64,000 nt of DNA from an uncultured Fodinibius sp. (GCA_913056455.1 CAJXMJ010000006.1:29775-93774); one strand, 5' to 3'; counted from the first letter of the stretch, positions 8,137 to 19,600 are shown. The notes: generated by a model not told the origin, from the letters alone. Numbers and translations: made by a program.

Positions 8137-8586
8137 TTAAAAGAGGATTTTCCAAAGAAGCAGGCTGCCTGCAATTCCGCCACCTGCCATTGCCGCATGG
8201 GTTTTCTTTACCTGCATGCCGCCAATACTAAAAGTACCCGCTAGGATATCCTTGTGGGAATTAGGCTGCTGCTTGCTGGCAGATTTGTTTGTGGTTTTGG
8301 ATTTAGTGGTCGGCTGTGACTTTTGAGTAGAGGTTTTCTTAACTGTGTTGATTTTCAGCTTTGGAGGAGCAGGTACCGGATTTTTGTCAATAACCGGCCG
8401 AGGTAAAAGAACAGGCTTTGGTTTTGGGATAGGTCGTGGCCGTATTCGTGGCCTAGTTTCCCGGTCTCTATTGCGCGGCATAGGTTCATCCAGTACCGGG
8501 CGAAGCATAGTCGGTCGCGTCGGCATTCGTCCCAATCCTTGGGTTTCCGTAGGTTCTTCGTAGATATAACGTGATTCAGAGTTCAT
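8137..8586 (-). CDS. Pro/Arg-rich tail-anchored protein
   Basis: A 149-residue protein. Residues 15-75 are low-complexity Pro/Arg/Lys (PRPVLDEP, RPRIRPRPIPKPKP), residues 75-110 are Ser/Thr/Lys-rich, and the C-terminus ends in a hydrophobic helix (AMAGGGIAGSLLLWKILF). The extended Pro-rich section could span a periplasm or capsid gap. It overlaps the transglycosylase gene by 4 bp, indicating coupled translation. Confidence 0.6.
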   Translation of the reverse strand: MNSESRYIYEEPTETQGLGRMPTRPTMLRPVLDEPMPRNRDRETRPRIRPRPIPKPKPVLLPRPVIDKNPVPAPPKLKINTVKKTSTQKSQPTTKSKTTNKSASKQQPNSHKDILAGTFSIGGMQVKKTHAAMAGGGIAGSLLLWKILF

Positions 8587-9143
8587 GGGCGTTGAGTGGT
8601 CATATAGTTATAAGTTGCAAAGGCGATAGCAGCCATCGGAAAGATGTATATGGACAAGCTGGTTGCTTGGGAAAGGCCGAGTAGCCCGCTGATGAGCTTC
8701 TTTCGCTCCTGCACATCATGGCTATAATCCCCTCCGGTGGTAACCGAATCCGGTGGTAAGCCCGCGTAGATGGCGGTACGCACTTTATTGGGACCGGCGT
8801 TATAGGCGGCAACGGCCCGGGCAGTATTTCCGTTGAACTGTTGGAGCAGTTTAGCCAGATACTCAGCGCCATAATCAATATTGGCCTGATGGTCAAAGGG
8901 GCTGTGACTCTCGGTAAACCCGGGATGATATCGCCGGTCTATTTGCATAATCCCGATGGCGTTACCATGATCTCCGGTGCCATCAGTAGATAAGGCAAGG
9001 CCCATTCGACTCTCTCGGGAAGCCACTGCCAATAGCAGTGCCAAGGGAACGCCATAGCGCCTAGAGGCTTCGGAGAAATATCCCATCAGTCCGCGAATAC
9101 GAGCATAGGTAAGTTCAGCCGATATCGAAAAAGAGTTGGTCAT
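8583..9143 (-). CDS. lytic transglycosylase (SLT/lysozyme-like) with C-terminal membrane helix
   Basis: A 186-residue soluble-lytic-transglycosylase domain: the catalytic Glu is in VASRESRMG (E44), followed by IGIMQIDRRYH and AVAAYNAG, all classic motifs. A C-terminal helix (IYIFPMAAIAFATYNY) anchors it. Membrane-anchored transglycosylases in membrane-containing phages open the cell wall during genome delivery. The start codon overlaps the upstream gene's stop by 1 bp. Confidence 0.85.
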   Translation of the reverse strand: MTNSFSISAELTYARIRGLMGYFSEASRRYGVPLALLLAVASRESRMGLALSTDGTGDHGNAIGIMQIDRRYHPGFTESHSPFDHQANIDYGAEYLAKLLQQFNGNTARAVAAYNAGPNKVRTAIYAGLPPDSVTTGGDYSHDVQERKKLISGLLGLSQATSLSIYIFPMAAIAFATYNYMTTQRP

Positions 9144-10594
9144 TACACCACCATCTTAATCTTGTAGTTAACCTTATGCATTTGACCGGCCATGATGGTA
9201 AACTGATCGGCAGGGGCTAGGGCTTTACGAGCAACTAACTTGGGTACCCACTCATCATAATTGTCTCCACGGTTGGCGTAAATCCCTACTTCTTTAATGG
9301 TGATGTCGGTAGCACCGCGATTTTCAAATACGCGAGCTAAGTTGAAATATGCTTCATTGTTGGCTTCATCAATGGTTACCTGGTCGTCGATGATCATCCC
9401 GTGATGGATCAGCAGGCCATCTCCGCTGCCATGGGTAATGCCCCCGAGGTTGTAGGGCGTCTCTTGGGTAGCATCCGGAGACAGGTCTGCGTCTGTCATC
9501 GAGACAAATTTGTTACTTTGGCCCAACCGGAGTCCCAGATGCCATCCTTTGTTGATTTCTGACGCCCGCCGTTCCAGAGAGGTCATCGAGGTGCCTCCAC
9601 CGGCGATACACATCAGTTCCCGCCAGTTGGTATTGGTGTTTTCGACCGCTTGTCGCCGGAGGGCGCCCACAAATTCAGCGGTAAACCCGCCGTTGGAACC
9701 GTTGAGGTCGGTATCTTGGTTGAAGTTTTCAAGCTCAAACCGGCATTCGTAGTCCAAGGTCAGCGTTTTGCCATTCGGTAGATTCAGGGCTGCCGGCAGC
9801 ACATCGCGGGCATAGAGGGTGGCAATGGTGTTGATTTCATGGCGGTTGACATTGATATGGGTCATCAGCCCCATTTCTGTGATAGCTAGGTCACCCCCGG
9901 ATCCATTGGTAAACGGGGCCGACACGGTAAAGACGCTTTTCTGCTGGTCGGTAACCACGCCGGAAACCGATCGTGCCCCACGAGCCAGTAACGCGTCAAT
10001 GGGATTATGAAGGCCCACATCAGAGATGCTTACGGGGCGGCTGCCTTGCCCGATGGTCGGTAAGATAACGCGAAAAGGTGGGCAGTAGCTTTCGGTGGTC
10101 GTAATAGGGTGATAGTGTTTGGCAATGACTTTCGCCTGGTCTGGGGCGTACGTCGCCGGATCAAAATTCGTAGGCGCGTCTTTGAGGCGTATGTAGTAGT
10201 CGCCATGGGTGCTTTCAACTTCCCAGGTGCCGTTGATCTGTGGGACCGAGCTGCACCCCCAGATGTGTACCCACACCGGCTCCTCGCCGTTGGGATTGAC
10301 CCCGTGCATGCCGCTGAATATATATTGCAAGTAGTACTGACTGTAGATTTCCAGGGCCCCATCAACGATTTGCATAGACGTTATTTTCCCGTCCTGCACG
10401 TAATCGTCCCCGGGGCTAATCAGGCGATTGGTTTTGCCGCCGTGCATCATCCCGTGGACGTCGCGCAGGAGGTTGCCCACGAACGACTCGCAGTGCATCC
10501 GAAACAGGTGCTCCCCGTCGATGCTAACGTTGCAAAACAGGTCCATCCCTGATTTCGGGGTGCCAATAGAAAGGGTTTGATTGATGCTATTCAT
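9143..10594 (-). CDS. large virion structural protein with duplicated beta domain
   Basis: 483 residues from ATG 10594, chosen because it falls just after the upstream stop (10599); an ATG at 10633 would overlap. It is beta-rich. Two similar segments occur: one around FTNGSGGDLAITEMGL followed by LYARDVLP, and one around FENRGATDITIKEVGIYA followed by LVARKALAP, each ending in a hydrophobic strand. ITIKEVGIYA-type strands are common in phage fibre and tail-tip proteins. Given the neighbouring capsid-like and FN3-like genes it is probably a spike or receptor-binding protein. Confidence 0.6.
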   Translation of the reverse strand: MNSINQTLSIGTPKSGMDLFCNVSIDGEHLFRMHCESFVGNLLRDVHGMMHGGKTNRLISPGDDYVQDGKITSMQIVDGALEIYSQYYLQYIFSGMHGVNPNGEEPVWVHIWGCSSVPQINGTWEVESTHGDYYIRLKDAPTNFDPATYAPDQAKVIAKHYHPITTTESYCPPFRVILPTIGQGSRPVSISDVGLHNPIDALLARGARSVSGVVTDQQKSVFTVSAPFTNGSGGDLAITEMGLMTHINVNRHEINTIATLYARDVLPAALNLPNGKTLTLDYECRFELENFNQDTDLNGSNGGFTAEFVGALRRQAVENTNTNWRELMCIAGGGTSMTSLERRASEINKGWHLGLRLGQSNKFVSMTDADLSPDATQETPYNLGGITHGSGDGLLIHHGMIIDDQVTIDEANNEAYFNLARVFENRGATDITIKEVGIYANRGDNYDEWVPKLVARKALAPADQFTIMAGQMHKVNYKIKMVV

Positions 10595-10598
10595 AAGG

Positions 10599-11150
10599 TT
10601 AGCTAATAATGGAAATGGGGTTGGTGGTGGCATTGCTGCTGGTGGCTCCCGTCAGCTCCGACAGGTTATTATCTGTTGATAGTCCACTTGTAAGAGGTTG
10701 TGATATGGCTTCCGGCTGGTGGTCGGCCCGGATATCCGTGACTGGGGTGCAAGCCAGATATCCTTCGTGCCCATCGATAGGTTGCAGCTCCAAGATGACC
10801 TGGCCGGTCGGAGACTGGGTAGTCCGCTGGACATCATCAGGCGTAATGACCGAATAAATACGAGATTGGCCGACCTGCCCACCTGCGGTCTTGGATCGAA
10901 CCCGGAAGTAGTGCCGAGCATCCAGGTAGGTGATGGGGAAATAGAGCGTGTGATAACGGACCATCTCCCCGGGCTCGCGGTGATATTCAGGGGTCGTTGC
11001 CAGGTTCTCTGGATCCAAGCCCCAATCCATTTGGGATGAGGCTTTTTTGCCGGTGGCCCAAGATACCTGGATAGAGCCGTCGACCAGCATGCCACTGACC
11101 ACGCGCATTTTAAATCCTTCGGAAAACTCTTTGCCGGTAATTTCGCTCAT
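10599..11150 (-). CDS. fibronectin-III-like surface protein
   Basis: A 183-residue protein. Residues 20-105 look like a fibronectin type III domain (SIQVSWATG, then TLYFPITYLDARHYFRVRSK). The last 40 residues are Ser/Thr/Asn-rich and probably disordered. FN3-like domains are frequent on phage surfaces and bind carbohydrate or host surface. It sits between two structural genes with gaps of 1 and 4 bp. Confidence 0.6.
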   Translation of the reverse strand: MSEITGKEFSEGFKMRVVSGMLVDGSIQVSWATGKKASSQMDWGLDPENLATTPEYHREPGEMVRYHTLYFPITYLDARHYFRVRSKTAGGQVGQSRIYSVITPDDVQRTTQSPTGQVILELQPIDGHEGYLACTPVTDIRADHQPEAISQPLTSGLSTDNNLSELTGATSSNATTNPISIIS

Positions 11151-11151
11151 G

Positions 11152-11571
11152 CTAGGTGGTCCAGAAGATTTCGGTTACGAGGGCTTTTGAGGTCTCCAGT
11201 GCTCCGGAATCTTCATCCCACAGGCCCATCATGCCGCCTTTGTAGAGTTCTTTGAACTGTCGCTCGTCCATGTGGAGGGTTTCGCCGGGCTTCAGCCGAA
11301 ACGTATAGTACATGTCGTCGATGCGATTCTCGTCCAAGGCAATCATGAATTCGCCGTCGCTGCTGTTTTGGATGATGACTCCAAGGCGCATGGGGTTGCC
11401 GTTTACGAGTTTGACAGGACTTGCCCCCTGCTTGAGGACCGGGGAAATAGAGGTCCCAATACGTCCGGCGGGTCCGATCCCGATGGAAGGTGCATTTACC
11501 TTGAGTTGATCTAATAGGGCATCCATTTTCTGGGTGAGCTCGCAAAGCGACTGGATGAGGCTATTCCACAT
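11152..11571 (-). CDS. small virion-associated protein, beta-rich
   Basis: A 139-residue protein with a helical N-terminus (LIQSLCELTQKMDALLDQL) and a beta-rich remainder (MRLGVIIQNSSDGEFMIALD, then YYTFRLKPGETLHMDE). No family is recognised. The compact single-domain beta part between capsid-like and FN3-like genes suggests a minor capsid or vertex protein; this is inference from position. Confidence 0.5.
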   Translation of the reverse strand: MWNSLIQSLCELTQKMDALLDQLKVNAPSIGIGPAGRIGTSISPVLKQGASPVKLVNGNPMRLGVIIQNSSDGEFMIALDENRIDDMYYTFRLKPGETLHMDERQFKELYKGGMMGLWDEDSGALETSKALVTEIFWTT

Positions 11572-11574
11572 CGG

Positions 11575-12354
11575 TTATACCTCCAGCGGGTTGGCATCGG
11601 ACTTCTGAACCACGTAGGTCTCTGCAAGGAAGCTTACTTTGGCCTGCTGCGCTCCTTTGTTAGAGGCATACACTTGAAACGGCATGTTGGAGCCAATGAT
11701 AAAGGGGACGTTAGCATAGAACTGGCCGAACTCGTCGTTAATCTGCTCCAAATACACCTCGTTGCGGATAGTCGTATTATAGACCTTCAGGCTGGCGGTG
11801 ATATCGCCCGGTCGGTCGCTGCTCATCGCCAGGCGTCGGGCTTCTACATCGATGCTTTTGGCTTTGACGCCCATATCGATATTGACTGCACCCGGGGCCA
11901 ATGCGGCTTGCCCGTAGAGAAAGCGCGGTTGGGGCATCGGACTGTCAATGTCGGAGTAGATGTTGATCAGCTTGGTAAGGCTGTAATGATCGTAGCCTAC
12001 CAGCTGGATGTTGACCGTCTGAGCTGCGTTGTGGGTATTGGTCAGCTCGAAGACCAAGCTGTTACTTTTTTGGATAATGAATGGGGCTAACAATCCATCA
12101 ATGTGGCGGAACAGCTGATGAACAACCGACAATTGCAGGTCGCGGAACAGGTACAAATCCTCGTTAAGTCGAGCGGAGACAAATACCTTGTTCATATCCA
12201 AGGCATAGGGCAATATCTTTCGGACGCCGAAACTTTCCCCGCCCATGCCATTCATCATCATGTGCCGGGTGCCACCGGCTGGGATTTCAATTGCTTTGGC
12301 CGGATTAAAAGGCGTAGATTCGGTTGGTGGAATAAAATTCTTTACAATTTTCAT
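11575..12354 (-). CDS. candidate capsid protein (259 residues)
   Basis: A 259-residue beta-rich protein with no transmembrane segment. Together with the 206-residue protein just upstream it forms a pair of small structural-looking proteins, comparable in size to the two single-jelly-roll capsid proteins of tailless membrane-containing phages such as P23-77. I cannot prove a jelly roll by reading. It starts just after a strong terminator, so it may be expressed at a different level from the upstream gene. Confidence 0.45.
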   Translation of the reverse strand: MKIVKNFIPPTESTPFNPAKAIEIPAGGTRHMMMNGMGGESFGVRKILPYALDMNKVFVSARLNEDLYLFRDLQLSVVHQLFRHIDGLLAPFIIQKSNSLVFELTNTHNAAQTVNIQLVGYDHYSLTKLINIYSDIDSPMPQPRFLYGQAALAPGAVNIDMGVKAKSIDVEARRLAMSSDRPGDITASLKVYNTTIRNEVYLEQINDEFGQFYANVPFIIGSNMPFQVYASNKGAQQAKVSFLAETYVVQKSDANPLEV

Positions 12355-12381
12355 TTATGGTCAGCTAGGAGTTAGGGCAAT

Positions 12382-12416
12382 AAAAAAGCCGGCAACGACC
12401 CGATGGCCGCTGCCGG
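12382..12416 (-). terminator. intrinsic terminator between candidate capsid genes
   Basis: On the minus strand, CCGGCAGCGGCC (12416-12405) pairs, with two mismatches, with GGTCGTTGCCGG (12400-12389) around a 4-nt loop, followed by six T's (12387-12382). It comes 10 bp after the stop of the 206-residue gene. A terminator inside an otherwise gap-free operon usually marks a gene needing its own abundant transcript, fitting a major capsid protein upstream. Confidence 0.75.
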
Positions 12417-12425
12417 ATAGAGGGA

Positions 12426-13046
12426 TTATTTTTCGGGCTTCATTTCAGCCACGACAATGCTTGCGCGCAGGTACAGCAGGCCTTGGCCAGAAGTCGTCCA
12501 GTTTTCGTCACTGGGGAACACCGAGGAATCCTCGAAGTGAACCGAGAGAGACAAGGTTTGATTGACCGCCAGATCGAAGGGATCGGCCAAGCGGTACTCG
12601 TCTGCTGAACGAAGGGCTGCGATACGTTTGAAGACCACCGGGGCATCTACGGTATTCGCCGTGCCGGCTACCAACTGCACGTCCGTGCCGGAGAAGTTGG
12701 AATGCTTGGAGATGGGCACGCGCAGGAACTCCTTGTTGTCATTATCGGCCTGTAAAATGACGCCAGCATCTTTTAGCGAGTTGACGATCCCGCGGGCATC
12801 GATGCCGTTGGTCTCATCGTCCTCGATGAATTGCTTGGTCACCTCGAAGGAAAGCGCGAGGATGCGTCGCTTGAGTTCGCCCGGGAAGGGATTGCCTACG
12901 TAATTATTGCGGGTGATTTTCCGCGTCGAGTTAGGAGGAAAGAAGTTAACGACAGCGCCGTTTTGGGTGACTTGCTGGGTATCAAAATAGGTTTTGATGC
13001 GCGCGCTGGCGGGGACAATAGCTTTTTTAGAAATTTGGTTACTCAT
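12426..13046 (-). CDS. candidate major capsid protein (206 residues)
   Basis: A 206-residue soluble, beta-rich protein without membrane segments or catalytic motifs. It is followed directly by a strong terminator and preceded by a 108-bp non-coding gap, unlike the closely packed genes around it, which suggests a separate high-level transcript. The size matches single-jelly-roll capsid proteins of tailless viruses. Sequence similarity to known capsids is not recognisable by eye. Confidence 0.45.
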   Translation of the reverse strand: MSNQISKKAIVPASARIKTYFDTQQVTQNGAVVNFFPPNSTRKITRNNYVGNPFPGELKRRILALSFEVTKQFIEDDETNGIDARGIVNSLKDAGVILQADNDNKEFLRVPISKHSNFSGTDVQLVAGTANTVDAPVVFKRIAALRSADEYRLADPFDLAVNQTLSLSVHFEDSSVFPSDENWTTSGQGLLYLRASIVVAEMKPEK

Positions 13047-13154
13047 AGTTCGTTATTAGTTAAAAGGGTTATAAGTGGGGCCGTTGTGGCCTACTGCTTG
13101 TTCCCGCAGGCAGTCCCTGAACAGTAAGAGCTATGAGAAAAAATGGGTTGCCGA

Positions 13155-13676
13155 TTACACCTCCACGGTATCTTCAAATACAGTTTCGATTTGAGCGACG
13201 TGGCCGGTTTCTTTGGGGAGGGGGATCGGTGGCGCTGGTTGTGGCGCTAAGTTCTCCTCATCCCATAGGTATTCGCTGCCTTCCATCAGGCCTTGGGAGG
13301 GCGTCCAGTCGGGCATGACGAACTTGATCAGTTCCATTACGCCTTGCACGCCGAGCCCCATGGCCAGACCGCGAAGGTGTTTGTTTTTGGTGAACATGGT
13401 AAAGGCCATGCCAAGGGTGAGCGGGAGGCCAACGCGGGCCGCTTGCTGGACGGTAGCCGAGCTTCCGCCAAGGATAGCGGGTACGGCCAGCCCGTTAAGC
13501 TGCGCACCAATTGCCTGGCCGCCCACAATGTATCCGGCAGTGATAAGCTGCTGCTTAAATTCGCTTACCGCTTTTTCGGTAGTTGTTTGTTTTGCCATAG
13601 TTGCAGGTTTAGGGGTTGTTGGGTTTTCGATTATATCCAAGTGAGTTGGATTTTTTGCAAATATTCGTTGGGTCAT
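13155..13676 (-). CDS. integral membrane protein of the provirus
   Basis: A 173-residue protein with two or three hydrophobic segments (LITAGYIVGGQAIGAQLNGL, PLTLGMAFTMF and LAMGLGVQGVMELIKFV) and a Pro-rich C-terminal tail. The N-terminus carries KNPTHLD and IENPTTPK, echoing the R-[ED]-N-P motifs of the two genes upstream. An alternative start at Met27 would remove these. It is probably a virion membrane protein. Confidence 0.6.
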   Translation of the reverse strand: MTQRIFAKNPTHLDIIENPTTPKPATMAKQTTTEKAVSEFKQQLITAGYIVGGQAIGAQLNGLAVPAILGGSSATVQQAARVGLPLTLGMAFTMFTKNKHLRGLAMGLGVQGVMELIKFVMPDWTPSQGLMEGSEYLWDEENLAPQPAPPIPLPKETGHVAQIETVFEDTVEV

Positions 13677-13694
13677 AGGTTGGTTCGATAAGGG

Positions 13695-16600
13695 TTAATT
13701 AAGGATGCCTCGGCCGTCAATATTCAGGTTAGTGATGATATACACGTCTCCATACCGGAATATGGGACGCTTCCCATCGTCGAAATAGTGGTAGTACTGG
13801 TGGTTTTCGCCCTTCTCGTCGCCAGGGTATATCACCTTATCGCTGTCGTACATAATGCGTTCGGCGTGACCGACCGCCGTTAATTCGGCACCGGAGGGCG
13901 GAAACAGCTCGTAGTCGTATTCGTCCGGCGGGAAATGGTGGAACTCCTGGTACATCTGCTCGGCATCCCCGTTGTCAAAGGCTCCTTTTAGGAGCTTCAT
14001 TCGCTGGGTTGGAAAGGCAAACAGCGTTGTTCCCTCGGCGTCGATAATCATCGCCATGTCTTGGTCCTCCGCAGCGATGCGCTGCATAAATCCTTTGGTG
14101 TCGATAAACTCTAGTTCACCGACGCTGCCAGCGTATACCAGCGGGTCACTAAACAAGGTTCTCAGAGGCATGGGGAGAGATTTCGTTGTCTGTTTACCAG
14201 ACCGATTCGGGCGTATCTTCTTATCTGATGAACTATCGCGATAAATACCAACCTCACGCACCCGAACAGTTCCTGTTACGCCATAAGTGGGCGCAATGCG
14301 GTTGAGTTCTTCGTACAATTCAGACCGGTCAGAAAATTTGGTTTTGACCAGCTCATTGACCACATCTTGCAATTTGGTGACAGTATCCTGGTTGGAAGTG
14401 AGATCCAATTGAGCCTGTTCCAATTCTTTTTGGGTTTGCTGGTGGGTGGCCTCCAGCTCTCGAAGCGTTTTCTTCGATCGGTCCAGTTCGGAGGTGATTT
14501 GCTCGATACGGGCCGGGGCGGACTGTTGCCATCCTTTTTCGAGGGCTAAGAAGAGACCCGCCAGTTTGTGTTTAATGATGGGCAGCCAGCGCTCGGTGTT
14601 GTACATGCCCAGCTGTTGCTTGATTTGATCAAAGGTAATTTCAGTGCCATCGCCGTTTGTTTTGGCTTTCTCTTCTTCAATATCAATTTCGTAATGGCTG
14701 TAAAAGTCAGACTCATCCGCAATAATATTGCCCTTGTTTCCCGCCAGACTTCGGCCCGATTGGACCGGCTCGTCCATACTCCAGCCGAATACCTCATACA
14801 GTTGGTCACCGGCCATCTGTTTTATGGAGCTCCATTTGATCTTGTTGTAGAAGCTTCGATTAGGTGCGTTCGGGTCAGGAATGAGGTTAAACAGCACCCG
14901 TCCGTTCGCGTTATTTTTCGGTACTTCGAGGGCAAGATCGTGGCGGAATCGGGGAATGCGCTTGCCGTCCGAGGAGAGGTTGTTTTCGATGGTACCAATC
15001 TCTCCGCTGTAATCCAGCCAGCCGATGCGAATGAGTCCTTGGTCAAGGGCGTGTTGGGGTGATTTCGGCAACTCTGAATTAATAAGGGATTGCTCCCGCT
15101 GGATTGCCGATTCCATTCGCTCGGAGCGTTTAGTTACATCCTGACTTGCTTGGGACAGTGAAGATTCCAAGCGTTGGGTCTCGCTGAGCAAGGACTCAAT
15201 ACGACTTTTCAGGACCTTCGTTTGGGCCTTGGACTGGAAAAACTCTTTGACGCGGGGATCGGAGTTGGTGGCGGCCACCATTTGCTCATATTCCAGGGAT
15301 TCCCCGTCCGAGTCAGCGGCGGTCTCCCGTCCGTCGCCAAAGAACAGCTCATCAATCCAGCTTTGCTTCTTGCTGACCAGCTCCAGGCGGTACTGATCAA
15401 ACGAATCCTTCATCAGGTAAAAGTGGATATTCACTTTTCTGTGTTGGTTGCCCTGGCGGAGCCCGCGCCCGTTGCGCTGCTGAATCTGTGAGGGCGTGTA
15501 GGGCACGTCCATGTGATGTAGGTCAGTGGTCCATTTTTGCAGGTTCATGCCTTCGGCAATGGATTGGTTGCCAATCAGAACGCGGTACTTGCCAATGTTG
15601 AAATCGTCCTGCACCTCTTTTTTGAGGGCTTCTTTATCATCGGAGGAAGAGACAAAATAGTCGTCTCCTTTAGAATTAGTACCAATAATCGACCCGTTAA
15701 TAATGGCGATTTCTTTGGCCGGAATACCGGCTTCGGCCAGTTCCTGCTTTATCAGTTGATGATAGCTCCCGCCTTTTTGGCCTTCCACGGAGATCCAGTC
15801 GCAGAAGATAATTTGGTTGCGGAATACGGGAGCATCTGGATTTTCTCGGGTCTCATACAGGGCCTCTACGATCATCACCGCCCCATCGAAGGTTTCTTCC
15901 ATAGAGTCTGATCCATCGGAGAGCTTTTCCCGCTGCTTATCGATTTTATTCAATAGGAATTGTTTGCCTACAGGAACGGCGTGGAGGTCACCCTCGGTAG
16001 CTTCGATTTCACGGGCTACTTCTTCGAAGTATCTCAGAGATTTTAACTCCTTAATAAGTTTGTGGCGGGACTGACCATTATATGGGTTCGGATTTTCTCG
16101 CATATGACGAGTACCTTTGGAGAAGAAGTCTCCATAGATGCTTTCCGGAACTGGAGCAGGGTTGGGATTTTCGCGGTAGGCGTAACTTTCGGCTACGTTA
16201 TCGACCAGGGCGCCCAGCTTCAGGAATTTCCCATCTACGCCTGCAAAACTGTGGTCATAGACGCGGAGATCCGTAGCTATCTTGCTACCGTCCCCGGTAA
16301 TAACCAGGAAGTTGTCTTTGGTCTGGCACCCGCGCTGGCGCATACAGTCCAAGATGTTATCGGCCCGGAGAATGATATCGTCGAATAACAATTTGTGAAT
16401 TTCGCTGGGTTCAATAACCTGCTGCTTTGTCGCGGCTTCGGGGCGCTTGAATTTCGGTTTTAGCGCTTGGGGATTGCCTTGGTTATCGGTTACTACATTT
16501 CCGGACTCATCTTTGAGCTGGTCTGGAAACTTCTCGTAGAATCCCACCAGCTGATCATAGCTTTTGATGTCCATAACCTCGTCGATAATCGCCCGCATTT

Positions 16601-19600
16601 CGGGGAGGTTGTAGTAGCCGGCTACCACACGTTCGGTCCGGTATTCGCCGTTGGTCTTTTTGACGATCTTTTCTTCCTCGCGGACAAACTGATTGATAAA
16701 GTTGTCCAGGTTGGCAATCTGGTATTTTTCGAGCAGATCCGGGGCGCAGAGGTTGAGCATGTGCCACACCTCCACCGGGGAATTCACGACCGGCGTAGCA
16801 GTCAAAACAAAGACGTTTTTAAAACCTATTTTCGAAAACAGCCACTTGGTTTTTTGGAGGGCATTTTCTGCGCGCTGAGACGGTTTGTTTGCCGCAATGC
16901 CAAGTTTAGTGGCTTTGGCGCTGCCAAGGGCATTTTTGTAGAAGTGGGCTTCGTCAAAGAACAGAGCGTCCACGCCGAGTTCATCAAAAAAGATATCGGT
17001 GTCTAGTCGTTTAGCAGTTGCTACATTTCGAAGCTTGGCCTCCCATTCTTCTTTCATCTTCTCCAGTCGCGTGACCATCGACTTTTTGGCCGTCGAGCTG
17101 AGGGCATCATCTTCTTCGATGAGCTCGTCGAAGCTATCAATCATTTGATCGAAGTACTCAACGCGCTCTGAGTACATCTGCTGCTGCACCGCTGGGGACA
17201 ACGGCAGGCTCTTGAACGCATGGTCAGCAATAAAGATCGCATCCCAGTTGTAGAGCTGAGCCATGGTGAGCTCTTTGTGGCGCTCGGAGCCCGTCATTTT
17301 CATATTGAGGATTTTGGCTTCCGGGAACAGCATGGCGTATTCCTCGACCCACTTTTCCTGGACTTTCCCGGGCACCACAAACATGGGCTTGTTGCAGGCT
17401 CCCTGTTGCAGCAGGACTTGGGAGGTAATAATGGAGGAGAGCGTTTTCCCGGCGCCCACGTCGTGGCAGTTGGCCCCGCGCCCGTTCCAAACTAGTTTCT
17501 CGGCGACCGCGCGGTTGTGTTTGTACACCGCAAAGTCTTTGACGCCGTAGAAGGTATCGGACATGCCCCGAACGCGGAGGGTGGCCCCATCGAATTGGGG
17601 ATTGATGTGGGCATTATATTCGTGGTTATAGGCCTCTTCGATCAGTTCGCGAATCTCCGTGGAAGCCTTGGTACGTACCCATTGGTTGAACTTTTGTGGC
17701 ACGCGCGTGAGCATCTGGTCGTTATGGGTCCGTTGTTTGGCGCGGGAACGCTCGATCAAAGCTGTAAGGCCTTTTTCTTCGGCTCGTTTGAGCGTCATAT
17801 TCGGGAGCACGTTGTAGTCCTCATCGTAGAAGACCAGCGGGAAACTGGAATCCTGAATGTAATTATTGATGATCTTGCTGAACGGCGTCTCGCCCCAACC
17901 CTGGTTCCAGTCATCGGCCGTTTCTTCTCCATTTTTAATATACCGCCCGCCTTTGCGAAGTTTCATATAGAAGCGGTTACCGAGATCGGCTTTATCCTTG
18001 ACGAGGCCGATATGTACATCCCGATAGCCCAGCTCGTCTTTTATCCACTGGGTAAGGACTTTTGTGGGCAAGTAGGTAAAAATGTGGCGGGGAACCACGG
18101 TGATGCTGTAGGCATCAATCCATTCGGGAAGGACTGCCTTCAGGGCTTCGGTATTTTTCTCCAGTTGATTGTCTTCGGCTATTTCCAGCTTGCGGCGGAC
18201 ATTACCGGCCAGGTATTGATAGCGAAACTCGTAGTTATTGGACTCTGGGTTATAGAAGAAATCCGGGTGCTGCTTAATAGCTTGAAGAAGTTCGGCTCGA
18301 CTGGCGGTTCCGCCCTTATAGGTAGACCCGTAGAAATCAAGCGTGAGCTCTTCGCCGATGGAGCGGCCGTACATGGCAATTTCGGCCAGATCATCGGAGT
18401 CGGAGACCGCAGGCACGTAATTGCGGTTGAATAGGGAATCCGCATCGATGATGTCAGCGTAAACCAGGTCTCTGCTGATGGGATTGCGCTTCACAAAGGT
18501 CGTAAGCTTATACAACCGGTTGTCGTAACGGAATATCTCGCGGATATCCTCGTCTTCATCGGGAATGCCGTAGGCATTGATATGGTTTTCGAGTAGCTCC
18601 TTAAACTCCCCGCGGAGTGGCTCTTTTTGCTCGGTGCCACGGGCCAGCGCCGTCACGAAATCATCGTATTTGTCTAGCATCTGGCAGGCGGAGCTTATCT
18701 TGGCGCGAAGCCCTTCACCCGTTTTACCCGATCCACCTACGGTAATAGGTTTGAAGTAGTGGCGCTGTTTTTCGTAGAAGGTTTCCTCGTGCCAGACAAT
18801 ATTCCCGGCGTGATAATCGCGGGTCGTCTCCAGGCGCACGCCCTCATCGGGGATCCTGTAGAACGGCATCTTTCCCGGAAGCGGGTACGGGAAGCGAAGA
18901 TCATCTCCAAGTACCTTGCCGGTCATGGCCTGATCTACTTGACCTTTTACGCCCATGCGGGTCAGAAACTGCATGTCGTGTCCCTGAATATGCTCACCTA
19001 ATACTTGTTGGGGGTATTTCTGATAATAGGGATTGTAGTAGGCCCCGTAAGACTGGTCCTTATATTCGGTGATACTTACCGTGAGATCCTCATAGGCAAA
19101 CAGCTGGTTTAATTCACTGTTTACGTCAGGATGGGTTTCGCCGTCAACATCGGGGTATTTCTGAAACAGGATGAGATCCGTCGTGACCAGCGTATCGGCA
19201 TTGTCCTTGAATGCGGTCGAGGGCAACCGGTAAGCACCCACAAACCGGGCGCGCTGGACCATCGCCTGGCGGATGGCCGGATCCTTCTTGTCCATGGTAC
19301 CGACCGAAGTAATCACGGCTAAAAATCCGCCGGGCTGAAGGGCATCCAGGGATTTTAGGATAAAGTAGTCGTGGATGCGGGGATTCAGGGAAGCCAGCGG
19401 GTCGCGCTGGGTGTGAATTTTGATATCCCCAAAAGGGACATTGCCTATGGCGCCGGTCAGATTATATAGCGACAGGTCGGTCTGGGCAAAGTTTTCGTGG
19501 CGGACCAGCTGGCTCGGGTACAACAGCCCCGCAATGCGAGAGCTCACTGCAGACCGTTCAACCATCAGCATGCGATAAGCATCACGGTTGGGAAGAAAGC

